This document shows positions 15,543 to 23,321 of a DNA stretch of 47,473 nt, piece by piece. A model generated the notes under the pieces. The model saw only the letters and a list, made by a program, of their open reading frames with translations. It did not search any database and was not told the DNA's origin. How positions within the stretch are numbered: the stretch's first letter is position 1; each line of letters opens with the position of its first letter. This DNA comes from Candidatus Aenigmatarchaeota archaeon. Lineage in GTDB: Archaea > Aenigmatarchaeota > Aenigmatarchaeia > CG10238-14 > SCSR01. A program made the position numbers and the translations under genes. The stretch covers positions 1 to 47,473 of the forward strand of contig JACPJS010000004.1 of NCBI GenBank assembly GCA_016187405.1, given 5' to 3'.

Positions 15543-16780
15543 CCTTTCATCCCCAAAATCACCAGTTTCTTATCGTTCATATCGATGGAAGGCTGTCTTC
15601 TTTCACCCAAAGTCAACAGACTTCTTTGAGTTCTCACAGAATAATAATTCGTCACAGAGTTACCAGTGAAACATACTGTAGTAGGATCTGTTTCAAAATC
15701 TATAGCCTCAATTACAATCTGTGGTAAATCTAGTTGTCCTATTCGAACAGTTGTTAATGTATCCCTTGCACAATATCGTGCAATCTTAAATGCAACACCC
15801 CTGTCGTACTTTGCCCTTTCACCAAGTACGTCGAATTCATCTCCTTTGATTTCCTTTTCCATAGGTATTCCATGGTTTTGGGCTACAGTTGGTAATGTGT
15901 TGTTTGGCAATCCGAGATTATTTCTGGACCATGCAAGTGTATCTATCACAAATCTACCATCCACAACTACCTTGTCTGTTTGATTCTTCTCTTTTCCTGC
16001 TCTGAATGAATGGAAACCTGGAATGCCACCTTCAATCCTAGGTTCTGTTCCACCTATTCCAATTCTAAAATCACCACTTCTTCTCAAATGCGGTAAATCA
16101 AAATCCATCAGGTTATGTCCATAAATCCACAAAGGATCCTTTTCTATTATATCCTGCTTGACCAATTCTACCAGTCCCGGAATCGAATCAGCTCTCTCAA
16201 CTCTGAAATGATGACCATCAATATCCATCCAATCCGTACCAGTATCATAAAGTGTGAAAATCGTGTTACCTTTGCCACTGACCCCAGCAACCATGTATAT
16301 TAGCGGATTGTCGGTGTTCATACCGGTCAATTCAATGTCTAGTCCATAGAACGTATCTTGCAGAAGATGTTCAGGTCTGACCTTGCGCATTGTTACAGTT
16401 CCATTTTTTATGGCAAGCAGAGGAGGATATCTCAATTTCAACGATACTTCTGGCTTTGAAACCATTCTATATACCTTAGTCGCCTTCTTGAATTCTAAAT
16501 CAGATTTGAGCTCTCTTGGACCGTAAAGTACAACAACATACATTGATCCCGAATTGAAAATTCTCGGATTATATTGCACCAATGAGGTGCCTCTCAGAGA
16601 TTTTTCCAGTTCGTCTGCCTCGATGAAAGAGAGTCTATCACTGACGAAATGATCATCCATATCACGTTCGACTACATGAGAATGTCCTTGATAATCCCTG
16701 ACATATAACAAAGTTTTTCTACCTGAATCAGGATTCTTCACTCTGATATCTAAAAGGAAACCGTCTTTGACTTCATCCAT
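15539..16780 (-). CDS. Family-B DNA polymerase homologue, 3'-5' exonuclease half
   Basis: This 413-aa protein covers the N-terminal and DnaQ-like exonuclease domains of a PolB. Exo I is Y145-G-L-D148-I-E150. Exo II is Y-G-H-N223-L-M-D-F-D228. Exo III is Y336-C-A-R-D340. All acidic metal ligands are present, so exonuclease activity is likely kept. It ends (SIDMNDKKLVILGMKG) inside what would be polymerase motif A. Its stop overlaps the start of the palm/thumb half, so the two likely form one complex. The promoter is shared with the divergent 325-aa gene. Confidence 0.78.
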   Translation of the reverse strand: MDEVKDGFLLDIRVKNPDSGRKTLLYVRDYQGHSHVVERDMDDHFVSDRLSFIEADELEKSLRGTSLVQYNPRIFNSGSMYVVVLYGPRELKSDLEFKKATKVYRMVSKPEVSLKLRYPPLLAIKNGTVTMRKVRPEHLLQDTFYGLDIELTGMNTDNPLIYMVAGVSGKGNTIFTLYDTGTDWMDIDGHHFRVERADSIPGLVELVKQDIIEKDPLWIYGHNLMDFDLPHLRRSGDFRIGIGGTEPRIEGGIPGFHSFRAGKEKNQTDKVVVDGRFVIDTLAWSRNNLGLPNNTLPTVAQNHGIPMEKEIKGDEFDVLGERAKYDRGVAFKIARYCARDTLTTVRIGQLDLPQIVIEAIDFETDPTTVCFTGNSVTNYYSVRTQRSLLTLGERRQPSIDMNDKKLVILGMKG

Positions 16781-16799
16781 AAAGATGAATCTCTGATAA

Positions 16800-16811
16800 G
16801 GAATTTAAGCC
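16800..16811. promoter_or_regulatory. Shared bidirectional TATA element
   Basis: GGAATTTAAGCC reads GGCTTAAATTCC on the other strand, giving a TTTAA/TTAAA core in both directions. Its centre is about 25 bases from the start codon on each side (16780 minus, 16831 plus). The 50-bp gap therefore seems to hold one nearly symmetric promoter driving both leaderless units. Confidence 0.55.
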
Positions 16812-16830
16812 TTAGATTTGCTGTAGTTTT

Positions 16831-17808
16831 ATGCCACGTGTCATATCGTCGACAAGAACACTGACGAATCCAGTTTTGATAGACAGGTTGCTATTCGTAT
16901 TGTTGCCTTTGTTGGATGATAGACCATTCTTTCCATCAAGAGAAAATAAATATGCAGAAATGTTCAGGCAGTCTCAAGAAAGAGTCCAAGAAAAACCGAT
17001 AGGTGCATTGAAACTAGGACATGATTATCATGCACAGTTGAAAGACCATATTGGAGATCTTGTAGACAAAGTCGTCATTCATACGACAGGAGTTTCGGTA
17101 GATTACACACAGGGAAGATATCCTAGGCACTTGGGAATAGATCCGATGAGTGAAAGAAACAGGTTGTATGCCGAGATTCAGAGTTTGATGCACAAGATTG
17201 GTGTCGAATGGAAATATGACGGTGAATTTCCTAAAGAATTATTCGTTTGGATACCAGTTGCACATGAAGTTCATCCTCTTGTTGTAAGAAGAGATGATTC
17301 ATTACAACATGCGTTCCCAACCGCAGTGAAACATGCAAATTCTATAGCAGAAGGAGAAAACAGGAAAACTTTCGGAGATTTGAAAAGAGAACTAGGTGAC
17401 GAAGATTTCAAGAAAGGAAATTATTTATTTTCACCAGCGCTTTTCGATGTGGATGTAGCTAAAAGATTTTATCTTGATGTAGACGAGGGGCAACTTCAAA
17501 CCTCTCTAACTTTCAACAGATATCTTCTGGGAAACGCATTTGCAAAATTGATGTTGAAATATCTGGAACATGCTGATGGAATCAAAGGAATGATAAACAT
17601 CTATTCCGAACGTGGATCTTATGCATATGATGTTATGAAGATTGCTCAAACAGTTCTCAGAAGGAAATATGGTCAGATGTTTACAATAAACGATTTCGGA
17701 GGAATAATGAGGAATGCCGAGATGCCACAAGAAGCTGAAGCACACATATCTTCATTGAGAATATTGGAAGGTGCAATTAAGAGTTCAGCAAGGAAATATG
17801 CAAGGTGA
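16831..17808 (+). CDS. Uncharacterised protein of the PolB-like/nuclease module
   Basis: This 325-aa soluble protein is of unrecognised family. It is alpha/beta, with a DHIGDLVDKVVIHTTGVSVDYT segment (about residues 71-92), a FVWIPVAHEVHPLVV strand-loop (about 138-152), and a helical C-terminal half from about 225. No classical nucleotide-binding loop or nuclease motif is visible. It starts leaderless from the shared symmetric promoter and is followed 4 bases later by the Cas4/RecB-like nuclease. By association it is an accessory factor in DNA processing; that is inference only. Confidence 0.6.
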   Translation: MPRVISSTRTLTNPVLIDRLLFVLLPLLDDRPFFPSRENKYAEMFRQSQERVQEKPIGALKLGHDYHAQLKDHIGDLVDKVVIHTTGVSVDYTQGRYPRHLGIDPMSERNRLYAEIQSLMHKIGVEWKYDGEFPKELFVWIPVAHEVHPLVVRRDDSLQHAFPTAVKHANSIAEGENRKTFGDLKRELGDEDFKKGNYLFSPALFDVDVAKRFYLDVDEGQLQTSLTFNRYLLGNAFAKLMLKYLEHADGIKGMINIYSERGSYAYDVMKIAQTVLRRKYGQMFTINDFGGIMRNAEMPQEAEAHISSLRILEGAIKSSARKYAR

Positions 17809-17812
17809 TTAA

Positions 17813-18814
17813 ATGGGAGATTGTCCGTTCAAACCATATATCAGCTGTTATTTTTCCGATAGATGCCCTGGCAACAAACCAGCTCATTGTACATATGATC
17901 TTCTGTTAGCACACGGAACATCAACACTCGATAAAGATGCGATAGAAAATAATTACAAAGTCAAGCCAATTGAACAGGTTATAGATGAACTCAACAAAGC
18001 TGATAATTATGTATTTGATGAAAGCGGTAATCATAGAGATTTCACAAAGTTGCGAGCCGGCAGAAAAATAGAACCCTATCCATTCCAACCAGTTTCAGGA
18101 GACATGTATCATATCAGAGGAAGTGAGTTTGTTTCACGATCACATTTGGGGAGATTGGTGGGAAAAATGCGTTTTCCAGTTTCCTTCCCAGATCATTATA
18201 GGGATGCTGGTATTGCCATAGACGCAGTCGTCACGCATCAAGACCACGATGATTATGTTCATAATCAAACTTTGTCCAATCCAATGAACAGAAACGAATA
18301 TTGCCAGAAGGAAGTCTTTGCAGATATAGGTGGTTTGGTGTTCATGGGTCACATAGACGTTTCATTGAGAATGGGCGATACACTTGTACTATTGGATGTC
18401 AAAAGAGCAGCACAGTCAAATCCAGGACACAAAAAACAATTGTTGTCATACGCTCTTGCAGTAGACAGAGCAGGCGAGTTTGATGATTATGTTCTGGTAA
18501 ATATGAATCACGTGAATAAAATAAGTTCACGCCCGATGAATCCGAGGTTTGAAGTATTACATATTGACAAGGGAACATCAAGAATGATACCGGCATTATC
18601 AGAAGAAGCGAGAAAATCATTTACGATACAACAAAGCATGATGGCCAATCCTGATATCATGCGTGCATTGTGGGAATTAGAAAGGCCTGATGGCAAGAAA
18701 TCTCTAATATACAGAGGACTAGTTCCGTATGTCCAATATCTTTTTGATCACATGGATGAAAGGTTCGATCTTCTAGATCCCAAGTTCAGAAGAGGATTGG
18801 AATTAGCAGCTTAA
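17813..18814 (+). CDS. Cas4/RecB-like PD-(D/E)XK nuclease with N-terminal Cys cluster
   Basis: This 333-aa protein has a RecB-type nuclease core: E167 in a helix, H180 and D182 (MGHIDVSL), D195-V-K197 (VLLDVKR) and Q209-L-L-S-Y213, which is the Cas4/RecB QxxxY motif. The N-terminus has C4, C12, C18 and C26 (spacing x7, x5, x7), suggesting an Fe-S or zinc site; in Cas4 and AddB the clusters are arranged differently. No cas1, cas2 or CRISPR array is present. It is probably a DNA exo- or endonuclease working with the split PolB-like exonuclease across the shared promoter. Confidence 0.75.
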   Translation: MGDCPFKPYISCYFSDRCPGNKPAHCTYDLLLAHGTSTLDKDAIENNYKVKPIEQVIDELNKADNYVFDESGNHRDFTKLRAGRKIEPYPFQPVSGDMYHIRGSEFVSRSHLGRLVGKMRFPVSFPDHYRDAGIAIDAVVTHQDHDDYVHNQTLSNPMNRNEYCQKEVFADIGGLVFMGHIDVSLRMGDTLVLLDVKRAAQSNPGHKKQLLSYALAVDRAGEFDDYVLVNMNHVNKISSRPMNPRFEVLHIDKGTSRMIPALSEEARKSFTIQQSMMANPDIMRALWELERPDGKKSLIYRGLVPYVQYLFDHMDERFDLLDPKFRRGLELAA

Positions 18815-18851
18815 CTATTTTTATTTCAATCTACCAATTAGAAGAAGTGAT

Positions 18852-19145
18852 ATTATAACAGATTACCAGAAAGTTGACAGCGAACTGATAAAGAGAATCG
18901 CAAAGAATGCAAGACTGAATTTGTCAAGCGAAGAGATAGAAAAATTCACGAAAGAACTGAAAGATATTCTGCAAGCATTCAAAAGTCTGGACGAGATTAA
19001 TACCGATAAAGTTGAACCGTCATTTCATCCGCAAAAGATTTCTGATGTGTATAGGGAAGACAAACCTGAAAAATTCGAATGGAACCCATTAGGAAATGCA
19101 GAACATAAAGAGAAAAAATATTTCAAGGGACCGAAGATCATATGA
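18852..19145 (+). CDS. gatC: Asp/Glu-tRNA amidotransferase subunit C
   Basis: GatC is the small belt subunit of the GatCAB transamidase. Residues from LIKRIAKNARLNLSSEEIEKF through ILQAFKSLDEINTDKVEP to YREDKP match the family. The first usual start codon in this frame (TTG, 18921) would remove the conserved first helix, so the true start is upstream. No in-frame ATG, GTG or TTG exists there. ATT at 18852 or ATA at 18855, just after GAAGTGAT, is the best candidate, giving about 97 aa. A TATA-like CTATTTTTATTTC lies near 18813-18825. The stop overlaps the next ATG (ATGA). Confidence 0.78.
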   Translation: MITDYQKVDSELIKRIAKNARLNLSSEEIEKFTKELKDILQAFKSLDEINTDKVEPSFHPQKISDVYREDKPEKFEWNPLGNAEHKEKKYFKGPKII

Positions 19146-19867
19146 AGCTGAACGACAAAGTAGCAATTGTAACAGGATCCAGTAGAGGTATAGGAAGAGC
19201 AACTGCTGTAAAATTGTCAAAGGAAGGTTATAGAGTTGTAATTAATTATAATGAAGATTTGGATGGAGCTAATAAAACAAAACAATTGTGTGAAAAAGAT
19301 TCTTTAATTATAAAGGCCGATGTTAGTAAAATTGCTGAATGTAAAAAACTTGTTGATGAGACTTTGAAAAAATTCGGTCGAATAGATGTTTTGGTTAATA
19401 ATGCAGGGGTTGCAAATAAATTACTAGTTGAAGATGTTACTGAAAAAGATTGGAATTACATAATCGAAACAAATTTGAAAGCCGTATTTTTCCTTAGTCA
19501 ACTAGTTTCAAAAAATATGAAAAGTGGAAGTATAGTTAACATAAGTTCGATACGTGCTTTTGATGGCAGACCTGGAAGAAGTGTATATGATATTTCAAAA
19601 GCTGGTATTGTGAGATTAACTAAAGACTTTGCGCTTGAACTAGGCGGTAGAAAAATAAGAGTAAACTCCATTGCACCAGGATATGTAGAAACCGACATTA
19701 ACAAATCCATGACAAAAGAAATTAGAGAACAGATGACACAACAAATTCCAATGAAGAGATTTGGTGAACCTGAAGAAATTGCAAATGTTATAGCATTTCT
19801 TGTTTCTGACGAAGCAAGCTACATAAATGGCGAAGTAATTGTTGTTGATGGTGGTTTTCTGTGCTAA
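19142..19867 (+). CDS. Short-chain dehydrogenase/reductase (FabG-like)
   Basis: This 241-aa classical SDR has the TGSSRGIG NAD(P)-binding loop (about residues 11-18), NNAG (about 86-89), and the catalytic Ser (NISS), Tyr and Lys (VYDISKAG). Length and the C-terminal SYINGEVIVVDGGF are typical of 3-oxoacyl-ACP reductase-like enzymes. The substrate is uncertain. It lies inside the gatC-gatA operon with 4-base overlaps. Its codons are more AT-rich than gatA (frequent AAT, ATT, GTT), suggesting a later insertion into the operon. Confidence 0.88.
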   Translation: MKLNDKVAIVTGSSRGIGRATAVKLSKEGYRVVINYNEDLDGANKTKQLCEKDSLIIKADVSKIAECKKLVDETLKKFGRIDVLVNNAGVANKLLVEDVTEKDWNYIIETNLKAVFFLSQLVSKNMKSGSIVNISSIRAFDGRPGRSVYDISKAGIVRLTKDFALELGGRKIRVNSIAPGYVETDINKSMTKEIREQMTQQIPMKRFGEPEEIANVIAFLVSDEASYINGEVIVVDGGFLC

Positions 19868-20328
19868 ATCTGAAAAAAATAATTACAAAATATTTGAAAG
19901 AAGCTAAATTAATGCAGATAGCAACTTCTAAAAACAATAAACCATGGGTAGCAACAGTTTGGTATGTTCAAGATGAAAAATTGAATCTTTACTTTATTTC
20001 TAGAAGAAGTAGGAGACATTCGTCGGAATTAAAAGACAATCGTAATGTTGCTGGTGCGATAGTTAAACCACATACAAAAGGCAGTGGTGAAAAAGTTGTA
20101 GGACTTCAATTTGAAGGTACATCACATGATCTTACAGATGAACCAAATGAAATAAAAAAAGCTGATAGACTTTATCATAAAAAATATTCCTTAGCAGAGC
20201 ATATATCACTAAAGCAGTTAACTGATCCAAAGTGGGTAGCAACTTATTATGTAGTTCATCCAAAAGTTTTTGTTTTATGGGACGAGATTAATTTTCCCGA
20301 CAATCCACGGCAGGAGTTCAAGTTATGA
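19861..20328 (+). CDS. Pyridoxamine 5'-phosphate oxidase-like flavin-binding protein
   Basis: This 155-aa split-barrel protein has the KLMQIATSKNNKPWVATVWYV start and the RRSRRHSSELKDNRNVAGAIV segment typical of PNPOx-like FMN or F420-binding proteins. The start is GTG at 19861, overlapping the SDR end by 7 bases. The stop overlaps the gatA ATG (ATGA). It shares the AT-rich codon style of the SDR, so the two probably arrived together and may form a redox pair. The exact reaction is unknown. Confidence 0.75.
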   Translation: MLNLKKIITKYLKEAKLMQIATSKNNKPWVATVWYVQDEKLNLYFISRRSRRHSSELKDNRNVAGAIVKPHTKGSGEKVVGLQFEGTSHDLTDEPNEIKKADRLYHKKYSLAEHISLKQLTDPKWVATYYVVHPKVFVLWDEINFPDNPRQEFKL

Positions 20329-21716
20329 AGTTGGAAAAAATTTCTGTAAGGGATTTTGTAAGAGATGTTAAAGCTGGAAATATCGATTTGGAAGATTTCG
20401 CACAACATGTTGTTGAGAATTCAAAAACAATCCAGAAAAAATACAACCCGTTCATAACTCTTATCGACAAAATAAAAAAACCGAAATCATCTGGAAGACT
20501 TGCAGGATTGCCGATCACAGTAAAGGATAACATTTGTACGAATGGAATCCAAACAACCGCAGGTTCAAAAATATTGAAAGGATATATCCCGCCATTTGAT
20601 GCGACATCAGTATCAAATGTGAAAGAGGAAGGCGGATTTATTTTAGGAAAAACTGCAATGGATGAATTTGGTTTTGGTACATTCTGCACTAATTGTGCAT
20701 ATGGAGTTCCTAAAAATCCTCATGATGTAGAAAGAAGTTGCGGTGGTTCATCCGGTGGTGCGGGCTGCATAACAGCAGCAAGCGATTTTCCCACAATCGC
20801 ATTGTCAGAATCAACAGGAGGAAGCATATCAGCTCCGGCATCATTCACAGGAACAGTGGGATTGACACCTACATACGGATTGGTTTCACGATGGGGATTG
20901 ATTGATTTTGCAAACAGTCTGGATAAGATCGGGGTTATTGGAAAATCTGTCTACGATGTTGCATTGGGATTGTCTGTTATCGCCGGAAATGATAAGAAAG
21001 ATTCCACTTCACTAAATGTTCCTAAGAAAGATTATACGAAAACTCTAACAGGAAAAATAAAGGGAATGAAAATCGGAATACCAAAAGAATATTTTGATAA
21101 TGTCGATGATAAGATTTCTAAGATTGTTTGGGCTGCCATAAAGAAACTGGAAAAGGAAGGCGCAACATACAAAGAAGTTTCATTGTCACATACAAAATAT
21201 ACAATATCGTCTTACTACATAATTGCTGTATCAGAGGCTTCCACAAACCTTGCGAAATATTCTGGATTGAGATACGGATTGCAGAAGGAACTTCATGGCA
21301 ACTTTGATCAATACTTTTCTTCAGTCAGGACCGAAGGTTTCGGTGAAGAGGCAAAAAGAAGAATAATTCTTGGCACATTCGCACGTATGGCAGGTTATCG
21401 CGATGCATATTATTTGAAAGCACTAAAGGTAAGAACCAAGATAATAGAGGACTTCAAAAAAGCTTTCAAGAAGTTCGATGTATTGGCTGCACCGACTATG
21501 CCAATTGTTGCACCTAGATTTGACGAAATAGAAAAATTATCACCATTGCAGAATTATACAACTGATATTCTCACAGCCGCACCGAATCTCGCAGGTATAC
21601 CTATGATTTCTGTTCCTGTTGGTAAGATTGGGCACTTACCAGTTGGCTTCCATTTGATGGGCGATCATTTACAGGAGGAGAAGATTCTGCGTATTGCTGA
21701 TGCCATTGAGAATTGA
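20325..21716 (+). CDS. gatA: Asp/Glu-tRNA amidotransferase subunit A
   Basis: This 463-aa amidase-signature protein releases ammonia from glutamine for the GatCAB transamidase. The catalytic triad should be K67 (PITVKDN), the cis-Ser near 143 (CGGSSGGAG) and the nucleophile Ser near 167 (STGGSIS). In most GatA the last motif reads DTGGSIR; here the flanking Asp and Arg are both Ser. The C-terminus (PVGFHLMGDHLQEEKILRIADAIE) is complete but slightly short. It is coupled to the upstream gene by ATGA. gatB is 2.4 kb further on. Confidence 0.92.
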   Translation: MKLEKISVRDFVRDVKAGNIDLEDFAQHVVENSKTIQKKYNPFITLIDKIKKPKSSGRLAGLPITVKDNICTNGIQTTAGSKILKGYIPPFDATSVSNVKEEGGFILGKTAMDEFGFGTFCTNCAYGVPKNPHDVERSCGGSSGGAGCITAASDFPTIALSESTGGSISAPASFTGTVGLTPTYGLVSRWGLIDFANSLDKIGVIGKSVYDVALGLSVIAGNDKKDSTSLNVPKKDYTKTLTGKIKGMKIGIPKEYFDNVDDKISKIVWAAIKKLEKEGATYKEVSLSHTKYTISSYYIIAVSEASTNLAKYSGLRYGLQKELHGNFDQYFSSVRTEGFGEEAKRRIILGTFARMAGYRDAYYLKALKVRTKIIEDFKKAFKKFDVLAAPTMPIVAPRFDEIEKLSPLQNYTTDILTAAPNLAGIPMISVPVGKIGHLPVGFHLMGDHLQEEKILRIADAIEN

Positions 21717-21789
21717 CGCCATATCTTTCCATAATTCCCTTAACATAACCAGCTCTGTAGTATCTTTTATGCCCTTCAATAACATATTC

Positions 21790-22035
21790 TCAGTTGTCCC
21801 TTATCACAATTTGTCTTAGAGTATCCTCACTAATTTCAAGAATGAATGCAACTCTACTTAAACCAAGAAGCTCGTCATCGTTACGTAAATACGAATCTCT
21901 TTCATCTTGATCTGAAGGTTTTGCCTCTCCAATCCTAGTGAATATTATATGGCCATTGATACAATGATACTCCTCTTCATTTTTGCCAATAAGTTTACTA
22001 AAAATTTGTCCGCCACATTTAGTGCAAGTTTCCAT
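21790..22035 (-). CDS. Zinc-ribbon/HTH protein, apparently truncated by an in-frame TGA
   Basis: This is an 81-aa ORF from ATG 22035; the frame is open to 22131 but that overlaps nre. It has a zinc ribbon (CTKCGG...CINGH) and then an excisionase/MerR-like helix-turn-helix (LLGLSRVAFILEISEDTLRQI). A TGA at 21790-21792 interrupts it, yet the frame continues convincingly as EYVIEGHKRYYRAGYVKGI and on toward the gatA end, just what should complete the HTH. A TGG-to-TGA change would explain it. It is likely a recent pseudogene or a truncated regulator; readthrough cannot be excluded. Confidence 0.55.
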   Translation of the reverse strand: METCTKCGGQIFSKLIGKNEEEYHCINGHIIFTRIGEAKPSDQDERDSYLRNDDELLGLSRVAFILEISEDTLRQIVIRDN

Positions 22036-22058
22036 ATCTAAACACTTCCCAATTAACC

Positions 22059-23225
22059 TTAAGTTCTTATGAACTGGCTCAATTTTCTCTGTTGAATTGT
22101 TTCTCTTAATAAATTGCTCTGCTTTATCCATTCTTTCATAGGAGTCTTTACTCTTGTCCCAACATATTCAAGCACCGTATTTATAGAATCGAATTTCTTA
22201 GGCTGTTTCTTCATGGCTTCTCTGACATTCTCTCTAACATTCCAGACACCCAATGGGATATATCCGGGATACGCTTCCCTGAATATTATCACAGCAGCCT
22301 GTCTCTTTTCATTCTCAAGTAATTCATTCACAGCCAGTCTTGCAGAATAATACGCTCCTCCTATAGACGCATAACCTTTCTTACCATCGAACCTTTCATA
22401 ATCAGATCCAACCTCCAATTTGTCACCAATTATATTGGGGAACCAAACCTCCATGCTCTCATAAAACCATCTCATCGGAAGCAACATTATTACGAACTTG
22501 TTGTTGATATTTTCAGATTCGTAAACACGATACCCTTCTATCATTGGGTATGATTTTATTTTTTCCAAAAGATGCAGTGACAACATATCGTCTACTGCGG
22601 TTATGCTCCATTTTGTAGGTACGAGTTTTCTATTTTTCTCCAAACCGAATGCACCAACGCTCAAAGCCTTTTGAATCGCAGATACCACCAATCCATTATT
22701 GTATAAATTTACAACCGCTTCTTTTGATTTCAAGTCGGTGTCATAATAAAATTTTTCCATATGGCGTTCCATCTTGCCTGATGTTACTCTCATCTCCTTC
22801 AATTCTGCACTAGGACCAAACGGTTGGATATCCTCGTTGAAGAACACGCCTCTCGGTTTCTTTGTGAATTCAGCTTCAAGCTCCAGAGAATTTTTAGCAA
22901 GTGCGATCTCCTGTAATTTCAACGCAGTCTTGCTCTGGACGTCTTTTATATCCAAAGTCTCCTTTCCACGAACTAGTGACAGCCTGAAATTGATTACATC
23001 TTCCACTGTCTTGTTTGTCTTGAACCATTCCTCCGGCAAGTCCATCATCATCGTATCTCCATGAACGGGAGGAATCAACGGGCCTACAAAAACCTTAGGA
23101 TAACCTTCTTTACCAATGAAGACTGAAGGTGGCGATGCACCAGAAACACTCTCCCCTACCTCGATTGTTTTGAAATTAAATCTCGAATACAGGTGGTTAA
23201 GATAGGTAGCTTTACCTTTTATCAT
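22059..23225 (-). CDS. Nre-family DNA repair protein with PIP box
   Basis: This 388-aa archaeal Nre protein has the conserved block PPSVFIGKEGYPKVFVGPLIPP...GDT...DLPEEWF...VEDVINFRLSLVRG (about residues 32-89) and a C-terminal Nre domain (about 200-370). It ends in QRKLSQF (379-385), a PCNA-interacting motif, as in NreA, which acts in DNA damage repair with PCNA. The N-terminal Cys cluster found in many Nre proteins is absent; the protein starts directly at MIKGKATYLNHLYSRF. It is divergent from the 257-aa gene at 23322. Confidence 0.82.
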   Translation of the reverse strand: MIKGKATYLNHLYSRFNFKTIEVGESVSGASPPSVFIGKEGYPKVFVGPLIPPVHGDTMMMDLPEEWFKTNKTVEDVINFRLSLVRGKETLDIKDVQSKTALKLQEIALAKNSLELEAEFTKKPRGVFFNEDIQPFGPSAELKEMRVTSGKMERHMEKFYYDTDLKSKEAVVNLYNNGLVVSAIQKALSVGAFGLEKNRKLVPTKWSITAVDDMLSLHLLEKIKSYPMIEGYRVYESENINNKFVIMLLPMRWFYESMEVWFPNIIGDKLEVGSDYERFDGKKGYASIGGAYYSARLAVNELLENEKRQAAVIIFREAYPGYIPLGVWNVRENVREAMKKQPKKFDSINTVLEYVGTRVKTPMKEWIKQSNLLRETIQQRKLSQFIRT

Positions 23226-23321
23226 AATTTAATAGAATGATTAGTGTTAGAAATAGTTATTGGAGGTTCATTTCCCACATCTTTCAAAACGTTTAAGTTC
23301 TTTTCTATACTTTAATTAATC

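Noticed and set aside
17813-18814. Cas4 of a CRISPR adaptation module
   Set aside because: No cas1, cas2 or repeat array is found in the window, and the cysteine spacing differs from Cas4.
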